From assembly GCA_002633025.1 (NCBI GenBank), contig NMRB01000830.1:1-64000 (forward strand): DNA of 64,000 nucleotides. The letters run 5' to 3'. The notes below the pieces were generated by a model, which saw only the letters and a program-made list of their open reading frames with translations, was not told the origin of the DNA and made no database searches. Below, in pieces: positions 10,192 through 21,114 of this stretch. The DNA is from Notospermus geniculatus (Eukaryota > Nemertea > Pilidiophora > Heteronemertea > Lineidae). Numbering within the stretch: the stretch's first letter is position 1; each line of letters begins with the position of its first letter. The position numbers and the translations under genes were made by a program.

Positions 10192-11013
10192 CTCATATTC
10201 ATAAAACTACTTAAGTATAAGTGTGAAACTTTGACTTATCCTTTGTTCAACACAAAAGATAAGTATCATACTTTGACTTAAATGTGCTCTAGTTCGAATT
10301 TAAACATTACGGTGTGCCACCTATTGTCAACTTCTGGTACTAACAAATCAGATAAAATCGAATTAAATCTCGCCTTTCACAACTTTTTGTTTGTTTTTGA
10401 GTGTAAAGTCATAAATATATTTCAGTTACAAGAATATTTATCAAGATAGATATATAGATAACATTAATGTTTTGGAATACACGGTGCTGCCACCTGTCCG
10501 AGGAAAAATAACTATTATAATCAACCATGTAAATAAACAAACCGTAATGTTTACAATTCGAACTAGAGCACCTTTAAGTATGTTTGTGAATATGGACCCT
10601 GGTCTTCATGTTTTGGGGCACTGATATAAAGAAATACAACAATACCACCTGCAACCGTATCGTCGGATGAATAACATGGCTGTTCCGCTAAAACTAGAGG
10701 TGACTTATTAAAATACACCTGGGTCCATATTCATAAACATACGTAAGTCAAAGTGTGGTACTTATCTTTTGTATTGATCAACGGATAAGTGTCACACTTA
10801 GACTAAAGTTGTTTTATGGATTTGGACCCAGGGGCCATATTCATAAACATACTTAAGTCAAAGTATGACACTTATCTTTTGTGTTGAACAAAGGATAATT
10901 GCCACACTTAGACTTAAGTAGCTTTATGAATATGGGTATGGGTCCTGGCCCCGTATTCATAAAACTACTTAAGTCTAAGTGTGATACTTATCTTTTGTGT
11001 TGAACAAAAGATA
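10192..11013. repeat. Cluster of four CATATTCATAAAC MITEs, one interrupted and one truncated
   Basis: The ~105-bp units have inverted ends of the type CATATTCATAAA and an AAGTCAAAGTATGATACTT core. Copies are 10192-10598 (carrying the nested element 10282-10573), 10722-10829, 10833-10936 and the truncated 10949-11013. Further copies are at 27662-27760 and 27761-27802. Confidence 0.8.
10282..10573. mobile_element. TTAA-target element, AGGTGCTCTAGTTCG family, copy 1 (nested)
   Basis: TTAA flanks both sides (10278-10281 and 10574-10577). The inverted ends are ATGTGCTCTAGTTCGAATT and the complement ending CTAGAGCACCT. It splits a CATATTCATAAAC MITE, so it moved into it. Copies are at 38782-39085 and 60938-61236. 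The interior is AT-rich and non-coding. Confidence 0.85.
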
Positions 11014-11118
11014 CGTCCCGATCCTCTGCCTCGATTTTCAAGTCAAGTCAATTTAATAAGGCCACATAAAAAAATACTTTTTAGCGTCCCCTCCCGACCT
11101 GAAAAATGCCAAGACTAT

Positions 11119-11630
11119 GGGCGGTTATAACCGCAAATAAAGACGTTACAAAATAAAGACGTTTGTTGTTGTCATATTCTCTAGACGTTGTGGTGATCTC
11201 GAGTCGTAGCTAAGAAAGACGACAGATGGCGCTGCACTTTCTCTAGACGTTGTGGTGATCTCGAGTCGTAGCTAAGAAAGACAACAGATGGCGCTGCACT
11301 TTCTTTAGACGTTGTGGTAATCTTGAGTCGTAGTAAGAAAGACGTAAGATGGCGCTGTATCCTTCGTTACACTTCGGGTGTTTTCGTCATTCTTCGCTGA
11401 CACGCCACCTTACGTCTTTCTTAGCTACAACTCAATATCATGTGAACGACTGCAGCGCCATCTGTCGTCTTTCTTAGCTACGACTCAAGATTACCACAAC
11501 GTATAGAGAAAGTGTAGCGCCACCTGTTGTCTTTCTAAGCTACGACTCGAGATCACCACAACGTCTAGAGATTATGACAACAACAAACGTCTTTATTTTG
11601 TAACGTCGTTATTTGCGGTTATAACCGCCC
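11119..11630. mobile_element. Foldback element whose arms are tandem repeats
   Basis: The terminal repeat GGGCGGTTATAACCGC is followed by AAATAAAGACGTT and then about three ~63-bp tandem units (GACGTTGTGGTGATCTCGAG ... ACAGATGGCGCTGCACTTTC). The right arm has three matching units in inverted order. Long arms built of tandem repeats are the hallmark of Foldback/Galileo-type DNA transposons, but no transposase is present. Confidence 0.85.
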
Positions 11631-12150
11631 ATACAAGACCCCTGAATGTTTTTTGTAATGCATTTTCCATTAAAAAAATGCCCACTCTAAAATTTGAAAA
11701 TTAAATTTTTTTTAAAATTTGTTTTTGACTTATCTTTTCAGCTAAAAGCTACTAAAAATAAAAATAAAAACCTCCGTCCCGATCCTGAAAAACTAAAGTG
11801 CCCGGACGCTAAACAAGTATTTTTTTTATCTGGCCTAATTGGATGAACGACGGGAATATGAGTGGCTAAATAAATTTGCACTAGTTCCAGGCTACATACG
11901 TCAATCCAAGCTGCTGGGTAAAACAATCACGTGATATGCCGAACCATGATGAGGAATCACTTACAGAATCACGTGACCAAGGGTGGAAGAAGTCTCGACG
12001 GACGCCCGATTATTCTCATTTTCAGGACGGTGCTTGTGAAGTGCAGAAGAAAGTCAAATCAGAGAGTGGACATAACCGCAAGAAACCTACAATCATAGGG
12101 CCTACTTGTGAGTAAACATCCGTGATTTTTTATATCTGTATATTTTTGAT

Positions 12151-12464
12151 GGGCGTTGGGGTTGCTGTGGCTGACGTTCTGAAGCCAGTGCATCGGGGAT
12201 GTTGGCAGCTGTCCTATTTTTTTGTAAAAAACGCCGTTTTACAGATATCAACCTCAGCGCCCTGATGTGCATAGCAATTAAGTTCCTGAATTTGTTTTGA
12301 AAGTTTAACTTCTTACCCTAAAAAACCGCTAACGAAAGTGATTTGCTACCACCACCTGATAGAAGCTTTCGTTTCCACGCCGATTTTCAAAAGCAGTATT
12401 TTTCACAAATATTCGGGCAGCTCCCTACATCCCCGATGCACTGGTTACACAACCACTGCCCCCG
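12151..12464. repeat. Decayed foldback element
   Basis: CCAGTGCATCGGGGATGT at about 12186 is inverted at about 12430 (ACATCCCCGATGCACTGG), and the pairing continues imperfectly through GCAGCTG and the AT-rich inner arms. Confidence 0.6.
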
Positions 12465-12593
12465 TAATGTCCCCATCAGCTGATAAAGTTCCATTGAAAT
12501 CGACCCAAACGCACAGAAATAATTCAGATCAGCTCATATCACGACTGTTTATTGTAATTTTGAAACGAGGATCAAGTTGCATTTTGAACTGTA

Positions 12594-12814
12594 TACTCTA
12601 AACTTCCACTTACCTGTCCCATTCCTGAACTCGGAAAAAATGACCAAATCCTAAGTTGAAGATATCGCTCGCTGTCATACTTTGCCAGGCTCGGGAATGC
12701 GACAGGTATTAAGAGGACAGGACATTACTGTTTCTGACCATACCCCCACCCCATTATCTTCAACTTAGGATTTAATCATTTCTTCCGAGTTCAGGAATGT
12801 GGGGGGTTAGAGTA
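12594..12814. repeat. MITE-like foldback, TACTCTAA ends
   Basis: The left arm includes CATTCCTGAACTCGGAA and ATCCTAAGTTGAAGAT. The right arm holds the complements, and the outer ends are TACTCTAA and TTAGAGTA. Confidence 0.75.
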
Positions 12815-13248
12815 CTTATGTCTTTACATGGATGGTCTGGATCTGATATGCGACTTGACTTCTGGGGCCTAGAATCGTTGTACACACTGTGCCCAGCTCT
12901 CCACTACATTTAGATTGACAACTATACTTCCACTCGGTTAGAGTTTTTTTCTTCGCATTGGATTACTCTCCAGCTACATGCACTTGACGTCTTACAATCA
13001 AGTTACAACGAGCACTGTGTGTCCCAGTTCGCCGTTCGTAACTGGATACCAACGGATGGAAGTGATCCTGATGCCTGGGAAGGAATCAATAACTCGGTCA
13101 ATAAATCCAGTGACGTTTGGGCCTGATGAGCCTGAAGTAGAATTTCTCTCATTTCAAATTTCATTCGTTGCTATTTTATTCTTGTTTGTTTCACTCGGTA
13201 CACGTATTGCTTGCCTATCGATTTTAACTTAACAAATACATGTAATAT

Positions 13249-14549
13249 TTAAAGATAATATATCACGGATATTTTCGCGAGCGACGAAAATCATTTACAT
13301 TTTTAGCTCACCGTGGTGAGCTTATACAATGGTTGTGCGTCCGTCGTCCGTCGTCGTCGTTGTCCGTTAGCAGGGCACGTTTCGTAACCGCTGAAGCTAT
13401 TGATCTGAAACTTGGTACATATATACCCCTAGGTCAGATGACCCACGACACCAAGTTTCGGTCCGATTCGACTCTCAGTTTGGCCACCAGGTGGCGGAAA
13501 CCAAAAACACAAAAAGTGCAATAACTCCTGAACTAATGACTAGATCATCTCCAAATTTTTATCATAGGTGTAGCTAATAAGGATACATAACATATATAAC
13601 GGGTTTTTGATTTGACCTACTTTTCAAGGTCACAGAGGTCAAAGTTCGACAAAAGTGACGAACCTGCCACAGTTTGTCATTATTTCACCGAGCGACTTCA
13701 TATCTTGCGTAGACATGCATTGGAGGGGTACCTTTAAAAATACCAAGTTTCGGCCCGATTGGACATCCAGTATGGCCGCCAGGTGGCGTAACCTGAAAAT
13801 CAAATAAGTGCTATTACTCGGGAACGGCTTGACGCAGAGTGCTCAAATTTGATATTTACCTCCCTCTAGATGACCTTTACATGCACGTCAAATTTCAGCC
13901 TGATTTGACTTCAAGCGTGGCCACCAGGTGGCGTAACCCAAAAATCATCAAAGTGCTGTAACTCAGGAACGCCTTAACCCAAAGCGCTCCAATGTGCTAT
14001 GTGGCCCCGTGCAGATGACCTTTATGTGCATGTGAAGTTTCGGCCCGATTGGACATCCAATATGGCCGCCAGGTGGCGTAACCTGAAAATCATCAAAGTG
14101 CTGTAACTCCGGAACGACTTGGACCTAAAGCGCTCCAATGTGCTATGTGGCCCCTGCAGATGACCTTCATGTGCATGTGAAGTTCCGGCCCCAATCGGAC
14201 ATCCAATATGGTCGCCAGGTGGCATAAACCCCAAAATCATCCAAGTCCTACACGGGAATGACTTGACCCAGATTGCTCATAACTGATATGTACCTCCCTC
14301 TGTCATTAGACTATTTTGTCCAACCCGGTGAGCACATGGTCCATGGACCATTTCATGTTTGTTTATGTCCAGTCTTTCTTTGTCTTATGAGTAATTTGTT
14401 GGTGGCATGCCCCTCTAGAAATTATTTTGATACTGAAAATATTCAATTTGGTGGGTCGGCATGTCCCAAAAGTCCAAAATAACACAATGTAAACATCCAT
14501 GTTTACAGACATTGAATGTAAACAATGAAGTCGTGATACATTATCTTAA
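13249..14549. mobile_element. MITE (TTAAAGATAATNTATCA ends) split by a 1.05-kb repeat
   Basis: The left piece is 13249-13301 and the right piece 14352-14549. Together they match the uninterrupted reversed copy at 33909-34169, including GTCCAGTCTTTCTTTGTCTT and GGCATGCCCCTCTAGAAATT. The insertion is the GCTCACC-type repeat at 13302-14352. Confidence 0.8.
13302..14352 (+). repeat. About 1.05-kb GCTCACC repeat, copy 2, with internal ~133-bp tandem units
   Basis: It runs from TTAGCTCACCGTGGTGAGC to GGTCCATGGACCATTT. Within about 13690-14270 a ~133-bp unit recurs about four times (CCCGATTGGACATCC, GCCGCCAGGTGGCGTAACC, CAAAGTGCTGTAACTC). No protein is evident. It is inserted in the MITE above. Confidence 0.75.
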
Positions 14550-14550
14550 A

Positions 14551-14783
14551 GAGGCTGTGGGCCGATTTTTTAAACGATGGCTAAGATAACCATCGGGTTT
14601 CATTAACCCTCAGTTGACAAACTGTTTGTTAATCGAAGTGAATTTTTCGATTTTATGAATCGTTGATAGCCAAACATTCTAAAAGTCACAAGGTTTACTT
14701 TGGTTAATTCACGGTTTGTCAGAAAAGCCGATGGTTAAACCGAGGTTTACCTTAACTATCGTTTACAAAATCGGCCCTGTCTC
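14551..14783. repeat. MITE-like foldback, GGGCCGATTTT ends
   Basis: GGGCCGATTTTTTAAACGAT on the left is inverted on the right (ATCGTTTACAAAATCGGCCC). The loop contains the two complementary arms around GATAGCC. Confidence 0.75.
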
Positions 14784-14830
14784 ACCTAAAAAGACTGTAC
14801 ATGTAATTAAAACGAGCATCTACGAGTATC

Positions 14831-15090
14831 TACGATAGACTGGTCCCCTGTCGTATTGCTCCGTTCCTCCACTACTACGACAGGCCGCGTCCGCCATGTT
14901 TGCCTGTTTTCTGACACACGTATGCAAATGAGCAATAAACACTCGTAACGTTGCGGGAGTCTCTAAAAATATATGATGACTCATGGCGCGACCGTTGACC
15001 AATCAGAGTTGACCAATCACATGCCGAGTTGGCGTTCAAAATGCCTGTCGTAGTAGTGAAGCGAGAACTACGACAGGGGACCAGTCTATA
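14831..15090. repeat. Foldback, AGACTGGTCCCCTGTCGTA ends
   Basis: TAGACTGGTCCCCTGTCGTA is inverted at TACGACAGGGGACCAGTCTA. Inside, ACTACTACGACAGGC and CCTGTCGTAGTAGT also pair. Confidence 0.75.
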
Positions 15091-15187
15091 TCTACGACAA
15101 CCCCCGACTAACTTTGTCTAGGCCAGCGAGTGTTCGACCAATCAGCAACCAGTTAACCAGTGACAACTCGCGAAAAACTACGAATGC

Positions 15188-15775
15188 TAAGGGCCGTATG
15201 CACAGCCCACACTTTCCGAAAATTCCACCTTTTTGAGATGAAATGGTCCATGGACCATGTGCTCACCTGTGGGTGAATGTCCCAGAAGAACAGATGACAA
15301 TCCTTCAGCCCATGTTTAATCTAACTTCGTCTTGGAATTCACTAGCAACTTCCTAACATTCAAGTACCAAGTTTGGTGCCAATAGGCCCAGCGATTACGA
15401 AAGGTGCCCTGCTGACGGACGACGACGACGGACCACAGGTGAGCTAAAAAGTCACACTTTGTACAGTGAGGCTAAAGTATGACTTTCGGAGAATTCAGCT
15501 TGGAATTCTGACTTAGCAGTCACTTTCATTTGGGGCTTTGAAAGTGTCACTTTCGCCAAAGTGGAGTCTTGTGCAAAAGTTGAGCAGAAGTTACACTTTT
15601 CCAAAAGTACGGCTAAAGTGTGGGCTGTGTGTACGGGCCTAAGGGCCGTATGCACGGGTCGGACTTTAGCCTAAAGTATAACTTAAGTTAGACTTTCTCT
15701 AGTGCTTGAAGCATTGAGAAAAGTCCGACTTTAATGAAAGCGTGGCTAAAGTCCGACCCGTGCATACGGCCCTTT
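15188..15775. repeat. Two adjacent GGGCCGTATGCAC elements, the first carrying an insertion
   Basis: Copy 1 (15188-15642) is split by a short GCTCACC-type repeat at 15236-15450. Copy 2 (15640-15775) is a 135-bp hairpin with AAGGGCCGTATGCACGGGTC ends that stops 140 bases before the second TCAF exon. A third copy is at 57332-57445, next to an ShKT exon. Confidence 0.75.
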
Positions 15776-15916
15776 ATATCGCAGCTTGCCGAGGGAATAT
15801 CGCCGACTTCCGATTCGCCCCGTGTCGTGGGCAAAAGTCGCAAGTGGGAACCCACTAAACTTCACCGTTTTCAATAGATTCGCCCTGTGTACATGCCTCT
15901 TTCTTTCATTTTGCAG

Positions 15917-18106
15917 GAGACAATGACAGACTGGAGAAGAGAAATTCTCGCGAATGTGTCGAGCGTAGAGTACCATGGGGCTACTCCGGGCTTCATCATC
16001 GTCTACGGAGAAAACTCGGATGCCATCTTGTCCAACAGGACTCTTGAGACGCTGATCGCTGCCGGTGAGATAGGAAAAGGGCGAGTGGTCGTATTCCCCC
16101 ATGGTGTTTTCACAGAACAGTACAAATTTCAAGAACTACCGAAGTGGAACAAGACACTGCTCGAGAATGTGAGGAGCTGGGTGACAAGAGGCAGAGCTGA
16201 TGCAGTTGCTATGGATGCTGATCACGTGAACGACTTCACCTCCATCCCAGATAACAGGTTTCTTTACTGGTCCAGTGTAAGGAAGAGTGATGCGTTCTTA
16301 AAGCAGCTGTTGGAATGGGTAGAGAACGGCGGAGGGTTGGTGTGCGGGGTATGTCCATGGGGAAAAGCCCAGGTCACAGGTTTATCCTACGAGGAATTCG
16401 CGACTTCATTCATCATGAGGAAGCTTGGAATGTGTTACGCAAGATTCGACGAATACTTCAGTACGTCGGGGAGTCTGTCTGTTACCGGAAACTGTGCGGA
16501 GATTTCACGGATAGATCGGGCTGTTCAACTGTTGCGACAGCCGGCTGAAGCCGACAGATTGAAGAAGATCACCCGCAATATTTCTTGCATACCGGTAGAG
16601 GCCAAATTATATATGGAGGCTGCAGATACCGTGAAGGCGATCGCAGCGGAGCTTTCAAGCAGAGCCCCGACCAAAGGTAACCCTATCTCAAGCCAGGTTG
16701 GGAAAAGAGTATCAGAGTTACTGAATCTGATGATGCTGCAGGAAAGTCAGTCCGGCAAAGCTGTTGTCGCAGAAGGCCGCGAGGAATTTCCTGGTGAATT
16801 TGACCAGCCCCCGAATCTGGAGACCGCCACGGTGTACGTCTCGGGTAAGGAGGGTCGGGTGATTCCGACGGGGTGTTATTTGCCTGCTGGAGTGGAGTTG
16901 GTCCTCTCCTGGTCTGCAGAAAGTGGCGAGGCGAATGGATGGTCCGTAATCGTCGGAGCCCACACGGATGAAAACTTCTCCGTAAAAGAACCATGGAGAA
17001 GATGGCCGAAGATTAGCGTCAGTGAAGAGTTAGGCTCTTCCACTTTGAAGTTGAGGAATCCGTTTGGAGGGCTGGTTTACCTCAAGAGTCCAAAATCTGA
17101 GGGAAAACTGAGGGTTACGCTCAGCAACGTCGTCCCTGCCCCGAGGTTCACCTACGAGACGGCGAGAGATTGGGAAAATGTTGAGTCGAAGAAGCCTGGC
17201 CTCTGGTGCGACATATCCGGCGAATTGTTGACCATCACCTTACCTTCCAAGGCAATCCGCGACGTCAAGGATCCCGGATCCGTCATGCGCATGTGGGACA
17301 ATGTGGTAAGAGCGCACATGGAGCTGCGGGGATGTGACCCGTCCTTGGGTCGAGGCCAGTGGACGGTGGCTGATGAGCAACCAGTGGCAGGTTACATGCA
17401 CGCTGGGTATCCCATCGTGACTAAGCNTACGAGCTGCTTACATTTGTATTTAACGACATGCTGTTTTCTACAACATTATACGATGTATTTTCAGAATGGT
17501 GGAAAGTATTTCCTCCTGAACGTCGACGGCCTTATCAACCCTAAGACCCAAGATGGCGGCTTGTGGGGCATGTTCCATGAGTTAGGCCATAACTTTCAGA
17601 ATGATTGGTGGACCTGGGGTGGGACCGGCGAAGTGACCTGCAACATCTTCACCCTGCACGCCATGGACACCATCTACAACAGGATACTGTGGATTCATCC
17701 GTGGTTATCGAATCAGTTGTATGACGCCAGAAGGTACTTCGCTGATGGAGTTAGTTTCAAAACATGGAAGGAGAAAGCTGGGCTTGCCCTGTTTATCTAC
17801 GCACAGCTTGCCCGCGACTTCGGTTGGGACGCCTACAAGAAAGTCTTCAGAGAGTACGATGCCCTGCCGAAGAGTGCCAAGCCTGATGACGATGAAGAAG
17901 AAATCAAACAGTGGATCATTCGCTTCTCGCGTACGACTGGAAGAAATGTTAGTCCACTGTTCGAGTTCTGGGGATTCCCTTACACTGATCGAGTTCAAGG
18001 GTCACTCAAGCACCTGCCGCCGTATCTACCATCTGATACCATCACCAAGGAATTTGGGCAGAGGAGGGCCGAGGACATCGCGAGGAAATACAAAATCGAA
18101 ATTTAG
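15917..18106 (+). CDS. TCAF-like protein with M60 peptidase domain, single N-terminal unit (gene 2)
   Basis: This is the tandem paralogue of the gene at 1347-6028. One N-terminal unit (15917 to about 16636) is followed by the linker, the M60-like N-terminal region and the catalytic exon from 17495 (after ATTTTCAG 17494) to TAG at 18104-18106. HELGH is at 17576-17590 and GGTGEVTCN follows. The first exon starts after CATTTTGCAG, as in gene 1; ATG 15923 may be the start. One ambiguous base (17427) sits where the other copy has about 25 more coding bases, a GTAAGT donor and most of the intron, so the frame seems to run through 17427-17494 only because sequence is missing. The true protein is probably about 700 residues. 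Apart from that gap it has no lesion, so this is the more likely functional copy. Confidence 0.87.
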   Translation, partial: ETMTDWRREILANVSSVEYHGATPGFIIVYGENSDAILSNRTLETLIAAGEIGKGRVVVFPHGVFTEQYKFQELPKWNKTLLENVRSWVTRGRADAVAMDADHVNDFTSIPDNRFLYWSSVRKSDAFLKQLLEWVENGGGLVCGVCPWGKAQVTGLSYEEFATSFIMRKLGMCYARFDEYFSTSGSLSVTGNCAEISRIDRAVQLLRQPAEADRLKKITRNISCIPVEAKLYMEAADTVKAIAAELSSRAPTKGNPISSQVGKRVSELLNLMMLQESQSGKAVVAEGREEFPGEFDQPPNLETATVYVSGKEGRVIPTGCYLPAGVELVLSWSAESGEANGWSVIVGAHTDENFSVKEPWRRWPKISVSEELGSSTLKLRNPFGGLVYLKSPKSEGKLRVTLSNVVPAPRFTYETARDWENVESKKPGLWCDISGELLTITLPSKAIRDVKDPGSVMRMWDNVVRAHMELRGCDPSLGRGQWTVADEQPVAGYMHAGYPIVTKXTSCLHLYLTTCCFLQHYTMYFQNGGKYFLLNVDGLINPKTQDGGLWGMFHELGHNFQNDWWTWGGTGEVTCNIFTLHAMDTIYNRILWIHPWLSNQLYDARRYFADGVSFKTWKEKAGLALFIYAQLARDFGWDAYKKVFREYDALPKSAKPDDDEEEIKQWIIRFSRTTGRNVSPLFEFWGFPYTDRVQGSLKHLPPYLPSDTITKEFGQRRAEDIARKYKIEI
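17427..17494 (+). other. Collapsed assembly gap over an exon end plus intron remnant
   Basis: After ATCGTGACTAAGC and one N, the sequence matches the 3' end of intron 1 of gene 1 (GTATTTAAC, TCTACAACA, then an AG acceptor). The exon end encoding the equivalent of HLDVVEPNR and the donor are absent. Confidence 0.75.
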
Positions 18107-18306
18107 AAGACTGAAGGATGTGACCTCAAGGTCACCAAGCATTATTTAGCTACTATTTAACGTCGACTGAACTAACGGACGTTATGCTGGACTGAATCAT
18201 CAGACAACGGTGGTCGGGTGACTTTCTGCTTAACTGGCGGTCGAAGGGTTTATGGGTGTCTAGATAATATCCGAGTACTATATCAAATGTATATCAGATT
18301 AGTATT

Positions 18307-18370
18307 TAGGCCTACATGCATACCCAATGAAGAGTAGGCCTACTCTTCATTGGGTATGCATGTAGGCCTA
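18307..18370. repeat. Perfect 64-bp palindrome
   Basis: The first 32 bases (TAGGCCTACATGCATACCCA...) are exactly complemented by the last 32, with no spacer, centred between 18338 and 18339. TAGGCCTA occurs at both ends and at the centre. Confidence 0.95.
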
Positions 18371-18696
18371 TAGTTTGCAGCACACGTCATTCGTGCAACT
18401 TCATGCAGTAGTGCACACATAAAAATGTACAATCCATGTATAACCAACTCCAGCTACATGTACATGTACTTACCATAATGCTTGCTGTGACGTCATCGTT
18501 TTTTCATCGGCCACTGGCGATATGGGGTCGGATGGCTGGTCTCAACTTTCTTGATGTAAATTTTCGCGAAAAGCAATCGCCTGAAACAAATTCACAGTTG
18601 ACCACATCGTGGCGACAACATCGTAATGTCACAACATTATATACATGTACTTTATCCTTACCTCTAAGGAGTCAGTCCACACAGTGTGCAGACCAA

Positions 18697-18824
18697 GGGG
18701 TGGCCGCATAGAAACTCCGCTAGCGCTAGCGGAGCCCATCTGCCGATAGTGCTGTACATTTTTCCATGCATTTTAACACCGATAGGCTGTCGAAGCACTA
18801 GCGGAGTTTCAATGCGGCTACCCC
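18697..18824. repeat. MITE-like foldback, GGGGTAGCCGCATAG family, copy 2
   Basis: It matches 10060-10187, including CATCTGCCGATAGTGCTGTA. The right arm has diverged (GTCGAAGCACTAGCGGAG). Confidence 0.85.
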
Positions 18825-19142
18825 AAATCTCCACATAGGCCTATTGGATATGCATAAGATCATTGTATATTGCGTAGTGTTGAGAACCAATCGTAGCAGG
18901 CTGTCATTTCGGACAGGTAGGCCTATAAATGGACCTGTTGTATGTTTCCGTCAGCGCCTTGGTCAGTTAACAAGGTTACACCGCATTACAATCGGAGCAA
19001 GGATCGATGGTTTATGACATAACCACTGAGGTTTCACAATGCTTGCTCTGCTCATGACTAGGCCTATGTTCCATACCATAATAGGCGGCGGAGCTTCGTT
19101 CTTTGTTCGACCAATCAGAACGAGGAAGTTTGTTGGAATAAT

Positions 19143-19405
19143 AGGGAGTTTTCGCAAAGCCCCCGAAACACCAACGCGAACGCCAAACCCATTGTTCGAC
19201 GCTACGAAGAGAGCACCGAACAAAAGGATATACGTTCGCGTTGGCGTTTCGGGGGCTTTGCGAAAACTCTATAATAGGGAGTTTTCGCAAAGCCCCCGAA
19301 ACGTCAACGCGAACGTCTATCCTTTTGTTCAGTGCCCTCTTCTTGGCATAGAACAATGGGTTTGGCGTTCGCGTTGGCGTTTCTGGGGCTTTGCGAAAAC
19401 TCCCT
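19143..19405. repeat. Two adjacent copies of the AGGGAGTTTTCGCAAAGCCC foldback
   Basis: The copies are 19143-19270 and 19276-19405, each with inverted ends AGGGAGTTTTCGCAAAGCCC. The inner parts are reversed relative to one another (the CCTTTTGTTC side lies right in one and left in the other). A decayed third copy is at 61912-62022. Confidence 0.85.
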
Positions 19406-20017
19406 AATATCCTGCAATCCGTAGGCCTACTCCCACTGCAGTGAGATTCAAACAACATACCATGTTGCGAGCCAATCTGAAGAGGTCGCCACCATCTTTC
19501 CTTTGGCTGAGACCTCGGAAAACGGCTGAACTAGCACAAGATTCTTGTGCTCATCGATTTTGCCAATCATTTTTATAAAGTAATCGTACCAAAAATTCAA
19601 GTTTGTTCCAGTATTTGTAAAAAATACTACTATTTTAACATTCGTTGGGTTGTCGAATCCCTACGCAATTGCTTGTGCAACGGTCAGAAATTCATCCGCC
19701 TTGAACGATGCATTTGCACTGTACAAAAGTAGTACACCTGTCTAGGCATTTCCAGAGTTTAATGTGGTAATGTTGAACTGTGGGTTGCGGGCGTGTGAAG
19801 AGGTGCGAGGCCAAAGCCCTACGATTGGAGGATGGTTAAAGCGACCCTCCAGGCAGCCTCCTCATAGGCCTACATGTAAGCATTTTGATATGCTCCGCCG
19901 TTTGGTTGCCATTGGAATCTAACTATGACATGTACCGGTACAAGTAAATCAATATTTGAGCCGAAATCTGTAGGTTGTCAGCTGCTAGCGCCACCTGTGA
20001 TGAAGTGACCGCACTGA

Positions 20018-20063
20018 TAGAATTAGAATTAGAATTAGAATTAGAATTAGAATTAGAATTATT
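20018..20063. repeat. (TAGAAT)n microsatellite
   Basis: About seven uninterrupted GAATTA/TAGAAT hexamers. Confidence 0.95.
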
Positions 20064-20400
20064 AATCAAAAGGCCTTCAAAAGGCAAGTACAAATCATAA
20101 ACTTTACAATGAAGATTCTGATTGGTTGTTTTGTTATACAAAATACATAAATGAGTGAAATTTATGAATACATACATAAATGGAAATAACAAGATATTTA
20201 CTATATACAATACATGAAGACATAGACACATGGGATGTAAAGTGATGTGAAATGTGGGGCACATGCCTCTGATCCCCTTGACTCCTTTCTGCGAGGATTA
20301 TGGAGATGTATTCGGGTTGGTAGGTAATAACAAAATATCTATTTTTGGTAATATTAAAGAATTTATTAAGTACATAATATGATAATATGATTAGAATTGT

Positions 20401-20716
20401 CAAGTTCCACTTGAAAAAGACCCCGGTTGGGGTCGAAAATTCGTGAATTCTGGAGATTGACTTCTTGCTTATTATCATTTTGTGTGTCAATTTTGTGCTT
20501 TTCTGTATCTTGGATTTACTTGTGCACACGCTTTACGGTGGATTCGTCTAGAGTTTGTGCTGATTCTCTTTGTTGGACCCGTACTCATCCTGTCTACACA
20601 GGTGTTAGTTCTATATTCGGGTTTCAGCTCAGTCTTTTCTAGAGTTTCAGATTGTAAAGTTCCACTTGAAAAAGACAAAATTCGTGAATTCTGGAGATTG
20701 ACTTCTTGCTTATTAT
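20401..20716. repeat. GACCCCGG hairpin repeat, two direct units
   Basis: Direct copies of GTTCCACTTGAAAAAGAC ... TTCGTGAATTCTGGAGATTG lie at 20403-20475 and 20659-20715. The second lacks exactly the hairpin stretch between AAAAAGAC and AAAATTCG. Similar spacing of direct repeats is seen in pseudo-LTRs of Penelope-like elements (inference). Confidence 0.6.
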
Positions 20717-21114
20717 ACATGATATGATACATAGAAAAGATAGGGCTGACGCCAAATAGCTAGGTGGCGGCGTTCGATTCTCTCATTAGATAACTTGACT
20801 GCACTATCAGTTGGCACTATCCCCAGTCCTGATCGAGTACCTACATGTTATACTCTAATCGAATGTAGGCTAATTGGTCTTTTCTTATGCATGCATTGCC
20901 ATATGCATATACTTTTATGTAGCAGACATGTCTGGATACAGGACTTGGGGGGAGGGGGTCGCCCATACTCGGCGAGTAAATTCTCAGAATAAAACCTGGA
21001 CTTCCAAAATCATTGCACAAAACTTTTTCGAGTGCATGTCCCCTCCCCCCCCCCCCCATTTATCCACCGATCTTACCAATGTGGTACCGTACATTCAAGT
21101 ACATTGTACACTCC

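Larger units (their letters stand above)
6029..15916. other. Repeat-filled spacer between the two TCAF-like genes
   Basis: No gene is supported between the two paralogues. Apart from the elements listed individually, I see nothing in about 6502-6996, 9106-9540, 11640-12150 and 12815-13248. Short open frames here coincide with repeats or lack any family resemblance. Confidence 0.5.
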
